A program made the position numbers and the translations under genes. DNA of 64,000 nt from Bradyrhizobium sp. Ash2021. Lineage in GTDB: Bacteria; Pseudomonadota; Alphaproteobacteria; Rhizobiales; Xanthobacteraceae. The notes beneath the pieces are model-generated. The model searched no databases and was not told the origin of the DNA. It saw only the letters and a program-made list of their open reading frames with translations. Positions 33,924 to 43,434 of the stretch are shown here, piece by piece; positions within the stretch are counted from its first letter, which is position 1; each line of letters begins with the position of its first letter. The DNA is taken from the NCBI RefSeq assembly GCF_031202265.1, contig NZ_CP100604.1, positions 7,608,501-7,672,500 on the forward strand, in the 5' to 3' direction.

Positions 33924-36587
33924 CTAGAGTCCCCACTTCCGCATGAACCAGACTTTCACCAGATGAGTGAGTGCGGCATAGGTCACCATCATGGCCGCGA
34001 CCAATGGCCAGTAGAGCCAGGGAAGCGGCACAAAACCGAGCGCGGAACCTGCCCATGTGAAGGGCAACGTCATTCCCACAGCGCAGATGATCACAGTCGT
34101 CGCAATCAAGGCCGGGCTGGCATGGCTCTCGATGAACGGAATTCTCGCCGTTCTGATGATATGGATGATGAGAGTTTGCGTCAGAAGGGATTCGACGAAC
34201 CATCCGGTCTGGAACAACGACGGATTGCTCCAAGCATCGAACACATACAACATCATGCCGTAGGTGGCGTAGTCGAACAACGAACTGATCGGTCCGATGA
34301 AGACCATGAATTTGAAGATGTTGCCGATATCCCATTTTCGCGGCGATGCCAGATACTCTTCATCGACGTTGTCGGTCGGAATCGTGGTCTGGGAAAAATC
34401 GTAGAGCAGATTGTTGGTCAGAACCTGGATCGGCGCCATCGGCAGGAACGGCAGAAACAGGCTCGCTCCGAGCACGCTGAACATATTTCCGAAATTGGAG
34501 CTTGCCCCCATCTTGATGTATTTGGTGATATTAGCGAATACCTTGCGGCCCTCCGTGACACCCTCCTGGAGGACCATCAGGCTCTTGTCGAGCAGGATGA
34601 TGTCAGCCGATTCCTTGGCAATGTCGACCGCCGTGTCGACCGAGATTCCCACGTCAGCTACCTTCAGCGCTGGGCTGTCGTTGATGCCGTCACCAAGGAA
34701 CCCGACGACGTGCCCCTTGGCGTGAAGGGCGCGCACAACGCGCTCCTTCTGCTCCGGCGTCAATTTTGCAAAGACGGTGGTGCTATCGGCAATATCGGCA
34801 AGATCAGCGTCGTTCATCGAAGCTATCCTATAGCCGAGCAGGATTTCTCCAGGGTCAAGTCCTACCTCGCGGCAAATCTTGCGCGTTATGATCTCATTGT
34901 CGCCGGTAAGGACCTTGACTTGAACGCCTTTGGCCGCCAGCGCCGCGATGGCCGCGCGCACGCTTTCCTTCGGTGGATCGAGGAAAGCGATGTATCCGAG
35001 CAGCGTCAGATCGGCCTCGTCTCCAACCGAATAGGTCGTCTTTTCCGGATCCATCTCCTTGTAGGCAACCGCAACCACCCGAAAGCCGTCCGAGTTGAGC
35101 GCAATCGTTTGCTGCTTGGCGGCGGTAAAATGATTTTCGTCGAGCGGGCCCGATTCCGTTTGCAGGCAGTATTTGGAGCAGACGGCAAAGATCTCTTCGA
35201 CGGCGCCTTTGCAAATCAGAATGTGCTTGCCATCCTCGCGCGAAACGACGACCGATAGACGGCGCCGCGAAAAGTCGAAGGGAATTTCATCGAGTTTGGC
35301 GTACCCGCCGGCAATGCTCAGTTGTTCGTGGAGTTCGGCATGAGCCAGAACTGCCTTGTCCAGCAGGTTCTTGAGCCCTGACTGGAAATGGCTGTTCAGG
35401 AACGCGTACTGAAGGACGCGTTCGGAATCACGTCCACAGATATCGAGATGCCGCTTCAGGATAATACGATCCTGTGTGAGGGTGCCGGTCTTGTCCGTGC
35501 ACAAGACGTCCATCGCTCCGAAATTCTGAATGGCGTTCAGGCGCTTTACGATAACCTTCTGGCGCGACATGGCTATCGCACCCTTGGCCAGGTTCACCGT
35601 AACGATCATCGGCAACATCTCGGGCGTGAGACCAACTGCCACGGCCACGGCGAACAGCAGCGCTTCCAGCCAATCGTGTTTCGTGAAACCGTTGATGAAA
35701 AAAACCGCGGGCACCATAACCAGGATGAAGCGGATCATCAGCCAGGTGAACTTGTTGATACCCTTGTCGAAGGCCGTCGGCACGCGTCGCCCGGCAATCT
35801 CGTGCGCAAGCTGGCCGAAGAATGTCTTCGACCCGGTCTGTACGATCACCCCGGTGCCGTAGCCCGAGACCACGTTGGCGCCCATGAAGCAGAGATTTGG
35901 CAGGCCGAAGACATTCTCGGATTGGCCGTCGCACGCGTGACCGTGCCGTTCCGTGGGCATGGACTCGCCCGTAAGCGCGGATTGGTTGATGAACAGGTCC
36001 TTGGCTTCGAGCAGGCGCAGGTCGGCCGGTATCATGTCTCCCGCGGAAAGGCGCACGACATCGCCCGGAACCAGTTGCTCGAGGGGGATTTCATGAAACG
36101 GATCCTCCTCCGCTCGGCCGGGGGTACGCCTGACACTTGCGGTGGTGTGGACCATGGCCCGCAGCCGCGCCGCTGCTTCGTTTGACCGGTGCTCCTGGAC
36201 GAAGGCCGTTGTGATTGCTAGGATGACCATGACCGCGATCACTATCGCAGCGCGGACGTCTCCCAAAACATACGACGTGCCCGCCAAGGTCAGCAGCAAG
36301 GCGTTCAACGGGTTGCGTGCTCGGCCCCAGAGTTCCTCAAGGATCGTCGCTTTGCGTTCCCGGGCGATGAGATTGAGCCCGATTTTCTTCAACCGTGCTT
36401 CAGCCTCGGCTTCAGAAAGTCCAACTGGATTTGAGGCGAGCTCAGCGAAGAGCGCATCAGGCTGAAGTCGGCTGATGGCCGCGAGCAGACCGTCGCGATC
36501 CACGGATTCCGCTCTTGCGTGATCGCTGCTCATGATTGGCTTCGCCAGGGCATTCATGCGCAGCACGATAGAGTTGGAATCCACCAC
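33924..36587 (-). CDS. mgtA: Magnesium-translocating P-type ATPase (MgtA type)
   Basis: 887 residues starting at a GTG at 36587 with GGAGGGG upstream. P-type ATPase hallmarks: SALTGESMPTER, DVLCTDKTGTLTQDRI (phosphorylated Asp), VKVLTGDNEIITRKI and FLGDGINDSPALKVADVGIS. The region VGLTPEMLPMIVTVNLAKGA and the ten membrane helices match bacterial Mg2+-importing P3B ATPases. A small protein gene lies 21 bp upstream, in the same direction. There is no MgtC gene nearby. Confidence 0.9.
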   Translation of the reverse strand: MVDSNSIVLRMNALAKPIMSSDHARAESVDRDGLLAAISRLQPDALFAELASNPVGLSEAEAEARLKKIGLNLIARERKATILEELWGRARNPLNALLLTLAGTSYVLGDVRAAIVIAVMVILAITTAFVQEHRSNEAAARLRAMVHTTASVRRTPGRAEEDPFHEIPLEQLVPGDVVRLSAGDMIPADLRLLEAKDLFINQSALTGESMPTERHGHACDGQSENVFGLPNLCFMGANVVSGYGTGVIVQTGSKTFFGQLAHEIAGRRVPTAFDKGINKFTWLMIRFILVMVPAVFFINGFTKHDWLEALLFAVAVAVGLTPEMLPMIVTVNLAKGAIAMSRQKVIVKRLNAIQNFGAMDVLCTDKTGTLTQDRIILKRHLDICGRDSERVLQYAFLNSHFQSGLKNLLDKAVLAHAELHEQLSIAGGYAKLDEIPFDFSRRRLSVVVSREDGKHILICKGAVEEIFAVCSKYCLQTESGPLDENHFTAAKQQTIALNSDGFRVVAVAYKEMDPEKTTYSVGDEADLTLLGYIAFLDPPKESVRAAIAALAAKGVQVKVLTGDNEIITRKICREVGLDPGEILLGYRIASMNDADLADIADSTTVFAKLTPEQKERVVRALHAKGHVVGFLGDGINDSPALKVADVGISVDTAVDIAKESADIILLDKSLMVLQEGVTEGRKVFANITKYIKMGASSNFGNMFSVLGASLFLPFLPMAPIQVLTNNLLYDFSQTTIPTDNVDEEYLASPRKWDIGNIFKFMVFIGPISSLFDYATYGMMLYVFDAWSNPSLFQTGWFVESLLTQTLIIHIIRTARIPFIESHASPALIATTVIICAVGMTLPFTWAGSALGFVPLPWLYWPLVAAMMVTYAALTHLVKVWFMRKWGL

Positions 36588-36608
36588 ACGACCCCTCCAA
36601 GGCAGGCC

Positions 36609-36995
36609 TCAGCGCGCAGGCTCGCCGAGATGGAAGTGCCGGCGTCCGAGCGCGATGACTTCGCGATCGGACGGGTGATCGCAGGCTTCGACCCGGAGGT
36701 TACGCGCCTTGGGGGAGCGCTGGCTTTCCCGGAGATATTTCAGCAGCAACGTTTTCTCGTTTCCCGGACCCAGAATGAGGATTGCTTCGCTGTGTTGGAG
36801 CGCCTCTTCGATCTGCTGGAAGAAGGCCGGGTCATCCGACGCTTTACCGGAGCCGATGGTATTGGCCTTGTGATGCAGATGCTCGGTCGGCGGGTGCGCA
36901 TGAATCGTCAACTCATCAGCCGCATCCAGGCCCAGAAAGAAGACTTTGGCGACGAGATGGTCGATCCAGACGACGGCGTGGTTATGAACAGTCAT
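36609..36995 (-). CDS. Conserved protein with eRF1-like/host-attachment-type fold
   Basis: The 128-residue product reads HNHAVVWIDHLVAKVFFLGL, then a Glu/His-rich middle and ILILGPGNEKTLLLKYLRES. In Bradyrhizobium it is commonly named translational machinery protein, and the WIDH...AKVF and ILGPG..K..L motifs match the eRF1 domain 1/Vms1-like group. Direct evidence for translation function is lacking. It forms a likely operon with the Mg ATPase gene. Confidence 0.6.
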   Translation of the reverse strand: MTVHNHAVVWIDHLVAKVFFLGLDAADELTIHAHPPTEHLHHKANTIGSGKASDDPAFFQQIEEALQHSEAILILGPGNEKTLLLKYLRESQRSPKARNLRVEACDHPSDREVIALGRRHFHLGEPAR

Positions 36996-37062
36996 GGCTT
37001 TCTCTATGGTTGAAACGAGGTTTGAACCCCGGGCCTTTCGCAGCGCATGCCGCGCGAGGAAG

Positions 37063-37902
37063 TCAATGCGACATCAGTACCGGGACCGTCATCGAATCGA
37101 ACATGCCGCGGGTGACGCCACCGAGAATTCTCTCCTGAAATCGTGAATGACCGTATCCGCCCATCACCAGCAAGCTGATACTGCTGTCGGCCGCGATCGA
37201 CAGAATGGTGCCGTGAACGTTGCCTTGGTCTGCGGTCAGCCGTTCAGTGCGGGCTTTGATGCCGCGCCCATCGAGATGACTGACGAGTCGATCTAAAGAT
37301 ACCTCACCCGCATTTTCCCGATCCTCGTTCACGGCAATCGCCGTCACGGTTTCGGCGGCTGTCAGGTATGGCATCGCGTCGCGCAACGCGCGCGCAGCTA
37401 ACCGGCTTCCGTCCCAGGCGATTCCGACATGACGGCCGTCAAAGGGTCCCTTATGGATGTAGGGGACCATCAGCATGGGCCCGCCTGAATTGAAAAGGAT
37501 CCCCTGAGGAATAATGTTGTCATAGCTTGAAAACGAGCGCTCCGGCTGGAGCACGACTGTCAAATCGTAGAGCCGCGCAAGCGTTCCGATGGTCTCTTCG
37601 GCCTCTGCGGGGATCGCAGCGACAGTCCTGACGCCATACGAGATCTCGGCGAGCCTGGCTTCGGTCGCAAACACAGAGATCGCGGAATCGGCCCTTTCCG
37701 ACGCCCGCTCGTGTTCCATTTCCATCAAGGCGGCAACAGCAGTGCCGCCTTCGACCGCGAACCCGGCGGCACTCGTGGATTCATAGCCGATCGCGATCGC
37801 ATCAAGATGCGATCCGCGCGCTGCCGTCAGCGAGACTGCGACGTCAATCACCGGTCTTGCCGGCCGCTCGGTCGGAATGTGAACCAGGATATTCTTGAAC
37901 AT
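37063..37902 (-). CDS. Universal stress protein family
   Basis: 279 residues from an ATG at 37902 (MFKNILVHIPTERPARPVID). The C-terminal half has the UspA ATP-binding-like motif LVMGGYGHSRFQERILGGVT. The N-terminal half lacks the full glycine motif. Proteins of this kind are induced by FixK in rhizobia during oxygen limitation. A perfect FixK box is present 130 bp upstream. Confidence 0.8.
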   Translation of the reverse strand: MFKNILVHIPTERPARPVIDVAVSLTAARGSHLDAIAIGYESTSAAGFAVEGGTAVAALMEMEHERASERADSAISVFATEARLAEISYGVRTVAAIPAEAEETIGTLARLYDLTVVLQPERSFSSYDNIIPQGILFNSGGPMLMVPYIHKGPFDGRHVGIAWDGSRLAARALRDAMPYLTAAETVTAIAVNEDRENAGEVSLDRLVSHLDGRGIKARTERLTADQGNVHGTILSIAADSSISLLVMGGYGHSRFQERILGGVTRGMFDSMTVPVLMSH

Positions 37903-38024
37903 CGTTGCTCTCCCAAGCATTCGCGAAGACGCGTAGCCCGCGTCATGGGTAGCCACCAGCAGATGTGGCCCGAGGGCCCATCAACCTCATTTTCGATGAG
38001 TAGCCGATGGACGCTGCATCACAG

Positions 38025-38038
38025 TTGATGCACATCAA
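38025..38038. promoter_or_regulatory. FixK/FNR-type box before the universal stress gene
   Basis: TTGATGCACATCAA is a perfect palindrome. It overlaps the last bases of the kinase gene that ends at 38035 and lies upstream of the stress protein gene starting at 37902. Confidence 0.8.
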
Positions 38039-39639
38039 GCCTGGTACGCGAGCCTCCCGCCATTGGCCGATGCGCAGTTGGCTTCGGGGACACAGGCGGC
38101 GCTTCGGCGCAGCGTATCTTCTGGCGCGCCAGACGCATCGACCACATGCCAGTCCATGGCACCAATTGCGGAGGTTTCCTGTTTCAGGGCGACGTCCCGC
38201 GTCGCGTCCGACGCATCGTGTTCCCGATGCGCGATCCGCGCCAGCCGGGTCGCAAGATCCGCCGTGAGAAACAAGCCGACGAAGCGCACACTGCGCTCAC
38301 GCGCCAGATGGAAAAGCGCGGTCCGCTGGGCTTCCTGCATGAACGAGGCGTCGAGGATGACAGAGGCTCCCTGGGCAAGAACCCGTTGCGCGGTGTTTGA
38401 AAGAGCCTCGTATGTCCGGCACGACGCATCAGCCCGGTAGGCTTCGGCTGGCAGGGCGGTGGTTTCACTGACACCGAACAGAAGCTTGCGAACCACATCC
38501 GAGCGAACGATGACGGCCCCGGGCGGCGGCTCGATCATGCCCGCAAGCGAGCGCGCAAGGACCGACTTCCCCGTCCCCGACAAGCCGCCGATCGCGACCA
38601 GTACCGGCGGATTTGGCGTGATAAGGCGCAGCGCCAGATCGAAATAGCGCTTCGCTTCACCCCAGGCTGCCTCTTCATTCGCGGACCGCTCGCTCTTCAT
38701 GAATAGCACGTGCGCGCGGATTGCCGCGCGCATTGAAAGCAACAGGGGTAGCGCACCGAGACCATCAAGATTTTCAGCCGACGCTCCGGCTAGGTACCAG
38801 TTGAATAGTGTGTTGGCTGCCGAACCGTTATTGAAATGGATCAGATCCATCAGCGTAAAGGCAAGATCGTAGAGGATATCCGTCGTGGCAATGACCGGAT
38901 CGAATTCGATGGCGTCAAACAGCAACGGCTTGCCATCGATGAGCGCAATGTTGGCCAGATGGAGATCGCCATGGCAGCGCCGGACAAAACCTTGCGCGGC
39001 GCGCCGGCTGAGTAATGTGCGAAGTGCGCTTGCATGATCGTGGCTGCGGGCATCGAGCTGGTCTATGACGGCAGCTTCAAGTCCACGCACGACGCGAAAC
39101 TTCGCAGTGTTGCGGTCGATGATGGAAGGGATGGACGCGAGCCAGCTTTCGCCATTGGCGCGCGGTGCCTTGTCGTGGGATTGCAAGATCGCCTCTGCAA
39201 GGGCAACCGCGAGCGACGGGTCGATCGGATTCGACTCGCCGATGCGATCAAGAGTCTGTTCCTCATCGAAACGCGCCATTTCGACTGCCCATTCAACCGG
39301 AGTACCAGCTCCGTCGATTTCAAGGGCACCATCGTTACCGCGCGTGATGGCGACGACCCGCCGGTAGAGTTCTGGCGCATTGGCGGCATTGACTCGCAAT
39401 TCTTCTTCACAGGCTCGCCTGCGCTTCTTGAGGGTCGAATAATCGAGAAATGACAGCCGTACGGCGCGTTTGATCTTCAATACGCTGTCATGGTCGAGAA
39501 AAACCACCGAGGCATGAGTGTCGATCCGTTTGCCGCCTTTCGCAGTACCAAACCGGGAGCCATCGAGAAAATCGAGCACTCGTCGCTGGCGATCAGCTTC
39601 GAGGGCTGCAGCCGCATCGGCGGGCGGTTCCGGTGTCAT
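38035..39639 (-). CDS. Two-domain phosphotransferase / P-loop kinase-like protein
   Basis: 534 residues. The N-terminal 330 resemble an aminoglycoside phosphotransferase-type kinase with VRRCHGDLHLANIALIDGKP and LLFDAIEFDP as catalytic and metal motifs. The C-terminal 190 form an AAA_33-type kinase with IGGLSGTGKSVLARSLAG as Walker A and DASFMQEAQR further on. This pairing is a known family often found beside stress and USP genes; the substrate is unknown. The start ATG overlaps the stop of the adh gene (ATGA), so the two are co-translated. Confidence 0.75.
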   Translation of the reverse strand: MTPEPPADAAAALEADRQRRVLDFLDGSRFGTAKGGKRIDTHASVVFLDHDSVLKIKRAVRLSFLDYSTLKKRRRACEEELRVNAANAPELYRRVVAITRGNDGALEIDGAGTPVEWAVEMARFDEEQTLDRIGESNPIDPSLAVALAEAILQSHDKAPRANGESWLASIPSIIDRNTAKFRVVRGLEAAVIDQLDARSHDHASALRTLLSRRAAQGFVRRCHGDLHLANIALIDGKPLLFDAIEFDPVIATTDILYDLAFTLMDLIHFNNGSAANTLFNWYLAGASAENLDGLGALPLLLSMRAAIRAHVLFMKSERSANEEAAWGEAKRYFDLALRLITPNPPVLVAIGGLSGTGKSVLARSLAGMIEPPPGAVIVRSDVVRKLLFGVSETTALPAEAYRADASCRTYEALSNTAQRVLAQGASVILDASFMQEAQRTALFHLARERSVRFVGLFLTADLATRLARIAHREHDASDATRDVALKQETSAIGAMDWHVVDASGAPEDTLRRSAACVPEANCASANGGRLAYQA

Positions 39640-40619
39640 GGCCGCAGCACCGCGGCGCCGGTGATCTGCCCCGATCGCAATTTCGACAGGACCTCGTTCG
39701 CTTCCTGTAACGGGAAGACGGTCGTATGCGTCTTGATGCCCGCCTGTGTGGCGACCTTGAAGAACTCCACGCCGTCGTTACGCGTGAGGTTGGCAACGGA
39801 AAGAAGCTGCCGTTCCTCCCAGAGGATATTGTAGGGGAAGGAGGGAATATCCGACATATGAATGCCGGCGCAAACCACGCGGCCGCCTTTTCGCACGGCC
39901 CGCAACGCCATCGGCACGAGCGAGCCGACAGGCGCGTAAATGATGGCCGCGTCCAGTGGAATTGGGGGCCGTTCTTCCGATCCTCCGGCCCAATCCGCGC
40001 CAAGGGATTTCGCCAAAGCTTGCGCCTCGGTATCTCCCGCGCGCGTGAACGCATAGATCGAGCGTCCCTGCCAGCGAGCCACCTGGGCGACGATGTGTCC
40101 GGCGGCGCCAAAGCCGAAGATACCAAGAGTCTTGCCGTCTCCCGCCATGACCAGCGAGCGCCAGCCGATCAGGCCCGCGCAGAGCAAGGGTGCGATAGCG
40201 ACGTCGTCACCGACCTCGCCGAGAGAAAAGCAATAACGGGCATCCGCAACAAGGTGAGTGGCAAAGCCGCCGTCGCGCGTGTAGCCGGTGAACAGCGGCC
40301 GATCGCAAAGATTCTCACTTCCGCTTTTGCAGTAGGAACATTCGCCGCAGGTGTAACCGAGCCAGGGAACCCCGACGCGTTCGCCGATTTTGAGCGGGAT
40401 TACACCGGGGCCGAGCGCATCCACCCGACCAACCACCTCATGGCCGGGAACGATGGGATATTTGATGCCCGGCAACTCGCCATCCACGACGTGCAGGTCG
40501 GTCCGGCAAACGCCGCACGCGCTGATCTTGATGCGCACGGTGCCCGGGCCGGGCGTTGGATCCTCCCGTTGCTGGAACTGGAGCGGCGCGCCGGGCGCGG
40601 TCAGGACCATGGCGTGCAT
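39636..40619 (-). CDS. Zinc-dependent alcohol dehydrogenase
   Basis: 327 residues from the ATG at 40619; a GTG at 40637 is also possible. Catalytic zinc ligands are in ACGVCRTDLH and PGHEVVG. The structural zinc site is CGECSYCKSGSENLC, and the Rossmann motif is LGIFGFGAAGHIVAQVA. The TRDGGFATH pattern matches the AdhP-like, hypoxia-induced group in alphaproteobacteria. A FixK box is centred 67 bp upstream. Confidence 0.85.
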   Translation of the reverse strand: MHAMVLTAPGAPLQFQQREDPTPGPGTVRIKISACGVCRTDLHVVDGELPGIKYPIVPGHEVVGRVDALGPGVIPLKIGERVGVPWLGYTCGECSYCKSGSENLCDRPLFTGYTRDGGFATHLVADARYCFSLGEVGDDVAIAPLLCAGLIGWRSLVMAGDGKTLGIFGFGAAGHIVAQVARWQGRSIYAFTRAGDTEAQALAKSLGADWAGGSEERPPIPLDAAIIYAPVGSLVPMALRAVRKGGRVVCAGIHMSDIPSFPYNILWEERQLLSVANLTRNDGVEFFKVATQAGIKTHTTVFPLQEANEVLSKLRSGQITGAAVLRP

Positions 40620-40678
40620 CTCGTTCGCTGCCCTCACAACTAGCCTTCGCAGCGTATCTATAACTCCACGGCCACACT

Positions 40679-40692
40679 TTGATCCCCGTCAA
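40679..40692. promoter_or_regulatory. FixK-type box between adh and the CBS-BON gene
   Basis: TTGATCCCCGTCAA fits TTGA-N6-TCAA. It is in the divergent region, 67 bp from the adh start and 130 bp from the CBS-BON start. Confidence 0.75.
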
Positions 40693-40814
40693 AGTGGGCC
40701 GACCGTGCCCCTCTAACATGCCTCCGCCAAGACAGCCGCCTAACAAGGGGCGTGCGGGGCGTCGGCTTTTCAGCGGCGCTCCGCCATTTCTGAAGACGAA
40801 CAAGGAGATCAGCA

Positions 40815-41543
40815 ATGCGCGCCCATCAGATCATGACCCGGTCCCTCGTTACCGTCACGCCGGAAACCATCATCCTCGAAGCCGCGAACAAGATGCTGCA
40901 ACAGCATGTCAGCGGACTTCCGGTGGTGGATGCGAACGGCAAACTCGTCGGCATCGTCTCGGAAGGCGACTTCTTGCGCCGCAGTGAAATCGGGACTCAG
41001 CGCAAACGCGGCCGGTGGCTCAAATTCATCCTTGGCACGGGGGAAGAGGCAACCGCCTTCGTTCACGAACACGGCCGCAAGGTATCCGAGATCATGACCA
41101 GGGAACCAATCACGATCACCGAGGATACGGCGCTCGAAGAGATCGTGAGGACGATGGAAAACAATCACGTCAAGCGCCTGCCGGTGATGCGCGGAGAGGC
41201 GCTCGTCGGCATCGTGTCGCGCGCCAACCTGCTTCAGGGGGTCGCGAGCCTGGTTCGCGAAATCCCCGATCCGACCGCCGACGACGACCACATTCGCCGC
41301 CGTATCATAGATACCCTGCAACAGAACGACTGGTGCCCGTTCGGCCTCAACGTCGTCGTGCGCGACGGCATCGTGCACCTGAGCGGCGTCATCACCGATG
41401 AGCGCTCACGGCAGGCAGCGATTGTCGGCGCGGAAAACGTTGCTGGCGTGAAGAAGGTTCATGACCATCTGTGCTGGGTTGATGCCATGTCGGGGATGTA
41501 TCTGGAGTCCACGGAAGACGCCGGGATGGCAAAGGCAAGCTGA
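40815..41543 (+). CDS. CBS-pair protein with C-terminal BON domain
   Basis: 242 residues. Two CBS modules (MTRSLVTVTPETIILEAANK with GLPVVDANGKLVGIVSEGDF, and MTREPITITEDTALEEIVRT with RLPVMRGEALVGIVSRANLL) are followed by a BON domain (VVVRDGIVHLSGVITDERSR). CBS pairs sense adenine nucleotides. BON domains usually contact membranes or lipids. Divergent from adh across a FixK box, which suggests microoxic co-regulation. Confidence 0.85.
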   Translation: MRAHQIMTRSLVTVTPETIILEAANKMLQQHVSGLPVVDANGKLVGIVSEGDFLRRSEIGTQRKRGRWLKFILGTGEEATAFVHEHGRKVSEIMTREPITITEDTALEEIVRTMENNHVKRLPVMRGEALVGIVSRANLLQGVASLVREIPDPTADDDHIRRRIIDTLQQNDWCPFGLNVVVRDGIVHLSGVITDERSRQAAIVGAENVAGVKKVHDHLCWVDAMSGMYLESTEDAGMAKAS

Positions 41544-41602
41544 TCCAGCCATTGACGAATCGTGACGGGTGCGGAGCAGTGCTTTCGATGAGAGGATAGC
41601 CG

Positions 41603-41836
41603 ATGGGCGACATCACTCAATTCGTGGCTTTGCCATTCGACGTCACCAACGACGGCCTCATTCCGGGTGAGTCCTTTAAGTGCGCCAGCCCTGCCGCGGC
41701 GATATCGCGCGCCCAAGGGTTATGGAAGATATTCGGTCATGCCGGAGCCGTCGCGTTCATCCGCACTGGTTATCCGGTAACTGCCACTACGGTGCTTAGA
41801 AAATTTGGCAACGTACCTGATGACTTGCCAAATTAA
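41603..41836 (+). CDS. Small conserved hypothetical protein
   Basis: 77 residues (MGDITQFVALPFDVTNDGLI, then AAAISRAQGLWKIFGHAGAV and AFIRTGYPVTATTVLRKFGN). From memory it belongs to a Bradyrhizobium family of small proteins with the FVVVPFD...A.A..RA......GHAGAVAF.RTGDP pattern. It has no signal or membrane segment. It follows the CBS-BON gene by 60 bp in the same direction. Confidence 0.6.
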   Translation: MGDITQFVALPFDVTNDGLIPGESFKCASPAAAISRAQGLWKIFGHAGAVAFIRTGYPVTATTVLRKFGNVPDDLPN

Positions 41837-41888
41837 GTACAAGCCGTCGGTATCGACTTATGCGCCGATCATAAATTATGCAGCTTGT

Positions 41889-42308
41889 TCACTCGCTGCG
41901 CGCCAGCGCTTGCATGATATCCTCACGCGCGATGATCCCCACCAGCCGCTGTTCGGCATTCAGCACAGGGATACTCTTCATCCGATGAACCACCATCAGC
42001 TGTAATACCCGCGTCAGCTTTGTCGTGGCATCGACATAGATGAACTCAGGGGTCATCACGTCTGCTACGGACCGTGCCATCAGCTCGTCGTAGCCCGGGA
42101 CCATCCGTGCCGGGGTAAATGCAAAGCACTTCAAAAAGTCGAATTTGGTCACCAGGCCGACGGTGTCACCATTCTCGCACACAGGAAACGCGTTGAAATC
42201 CACGTCTTCGAACATCTTCTGGAGCTCGCGCATCGTCACGTCCCGCGTCACGGTCTTCACCGCACGCGTCATGTACTCTCCAGCGGTCGCCTCGAGAAAT
42301 CTATACAC
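41889..42308 (-). CDS. CBS-pair protein
   Basis: 139 residues made of two CBS modules (GEYMTRAVKTVTRDVTMREL with FPVCENGDTVGLVTKFDFLK; VMTPEFIYVDATTKLTRVLQ with SIPVLNAEQRLVGIIAREDI). No extra domain. It lies 26 bp downstream of the universal stress gene on the same strand, so the two form an operon behind the FixK-like site at 43240. Confidence 0.8.
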   Translation of the reverse strand: MYRFLEATAGEYMTRAVKTVTRDVTMRELQKMFEDVDFNAFPVCENGDTVGLVTKFDFLKCFAFTPARMVPGYDELMARSVADVMTPEFIYVDATTKLTRVLQLMVVHRMKSIPVLNAEQRLVGIIAREDIMQALARSE

Positions 42309-42334
42309 GGCTGGTCCATTTCATCGTTTGCGTC

Positions 42335-43162
42335 CTAGCGGGACAGGAAAGAACATCGGCGCGGCTCCGTCGCCAAGTGGCGCGTGACTCCACCAAGCAC
42401 CCATTCCTGGAAGCGCGAATGACCGTAGGCGCCCGCGATAACTACGCCGGCGCCGATGTCACCGGCAATCTCGTCAAGCTGATCGGCAGCTTTAGCCTTG
42501 GCTTCCGGAACGACCGTGCTCGCCACGATCCCGTGGCCGACCAGCCACGCCGCCACGTCCTCGACATGCCGGAGCGCGTCCGACGGATGGGTGCCCTCCT
42601 CCGCGATTTCCGCAATCGTGACGTCTTTGGCGGCGGAAAGGAGCGGCAGCGCGTCAAAGACTGCCCTTCGCGCTTCCCTCACGTCCTTCCAAGCTACCAG
42701 CACGCTTCTCAGATCGAGCCATTGGATCATCGGCGGCACGACGATGAGCGGACGACCGGCTTGCATCACCAGGCCATTCGGATCCGGGGCGGCGCACGGA
42801 TCCACGATGGATTCAGCGCGCGCCCCGACCACCAGAACGTCCGCGGTCCTGGCCTGCTGTGCGACGTAAGCTACCGGCTGGGCCAGGGTCGAACGCCACT
42901 CCACGGATTTCGCACGCTTCTGAACCGACGCTCGAAATTCCGCTTCGAGCTCGGACAACCGCTTCCGAACCGCTTGTCCTTCCTCATCGATCAGCTTTTG
43001 CGCAAACTGGCCTTCGGCGAAATACAACGGCGGCCTGAGCTCGGACGCTGCGATACCGATAACCTTTGCTTCAAAGCGCTCCGCGATATCTCCGGCCACC
43101 GCGAGGCAGGCATCATTCGGCTTGTCCAGCGCCAGGCTGACCATTACGGTTTTGTAGTTCAT
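42335..43162 (-). CDS. Universal stress protein, two-domain
   Basis: 275 residues from the ATG at 43162 (MNYKTVMVSLALDKPNDACL). The first domain ends with VLVVGARAESIVDPCA and the second with VVIAGAYGHSRFQEWVLGGV followed by a short Arg-rich end. Tandem UspA folds. Upstream lies a FixK-like box with one mismatch. Start at 43210 is possible but has no ribosome-binding site. Confidence 0.75.
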   Translation of the reverse strand: MNYKTVMVSLALDKPNDACLAVAGDIAERFEAKVIGIAASELRPPLYFAEGQFAQKLIDEEGQAVRKRLSELEAEFRASVQKRAKSVEWRSTLAQPVAYVAQQARTADVLVVGARAESIVDPCAAPDPNGLVMQAGRPLIVVPPMIQWLDLRSVLVAWKDVREARRAVFDALPLLSAAKDVTIAEIAEEGTHPSDALRHVEDVAAWLVGHGIVASTVVPEAKAKAADQLDEIAGDIGAGVVIAGAYGHSRFQEWVLGGVTRHLATEPRRCSFLSR

Positions 43163-43239
43163 GTCCTGCTCCACGCCCTGGCTCGATGGAATACCGCTGA
43201 CGGCGATCAAGACCTTAGGGGAGCGACTCCAGATCGAAT

Positions 43240-43253
43240 CTGACCTAGATCAA
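43240..43253. promoter_or_regulatory. Near-consensus FixK-type box before the USP-CBS operon
   Basis: CTGACCTAGATCAA differs from TTGA-N6-TCAA at the first base only. It is centred 85 bp before the stress protein start. Confidence 0.5.
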
Positions 43254-43434
43254 GACGATACGCTTCGGAGGTTGTGTCGGGCTGCAATCGCGAGCGTCAA
43301 ATTCGCGGTCGCCCGATCGATAATGCCTTTTACTTCAAAGAGATAAGCACTTCTAACAGCTTCGTCGGTATTCCAATTTCCCGCTGATCGATCAGGTATG
43401 ATACGTAGCGAGTTCGCAGAGCCGAAGGCGGAGC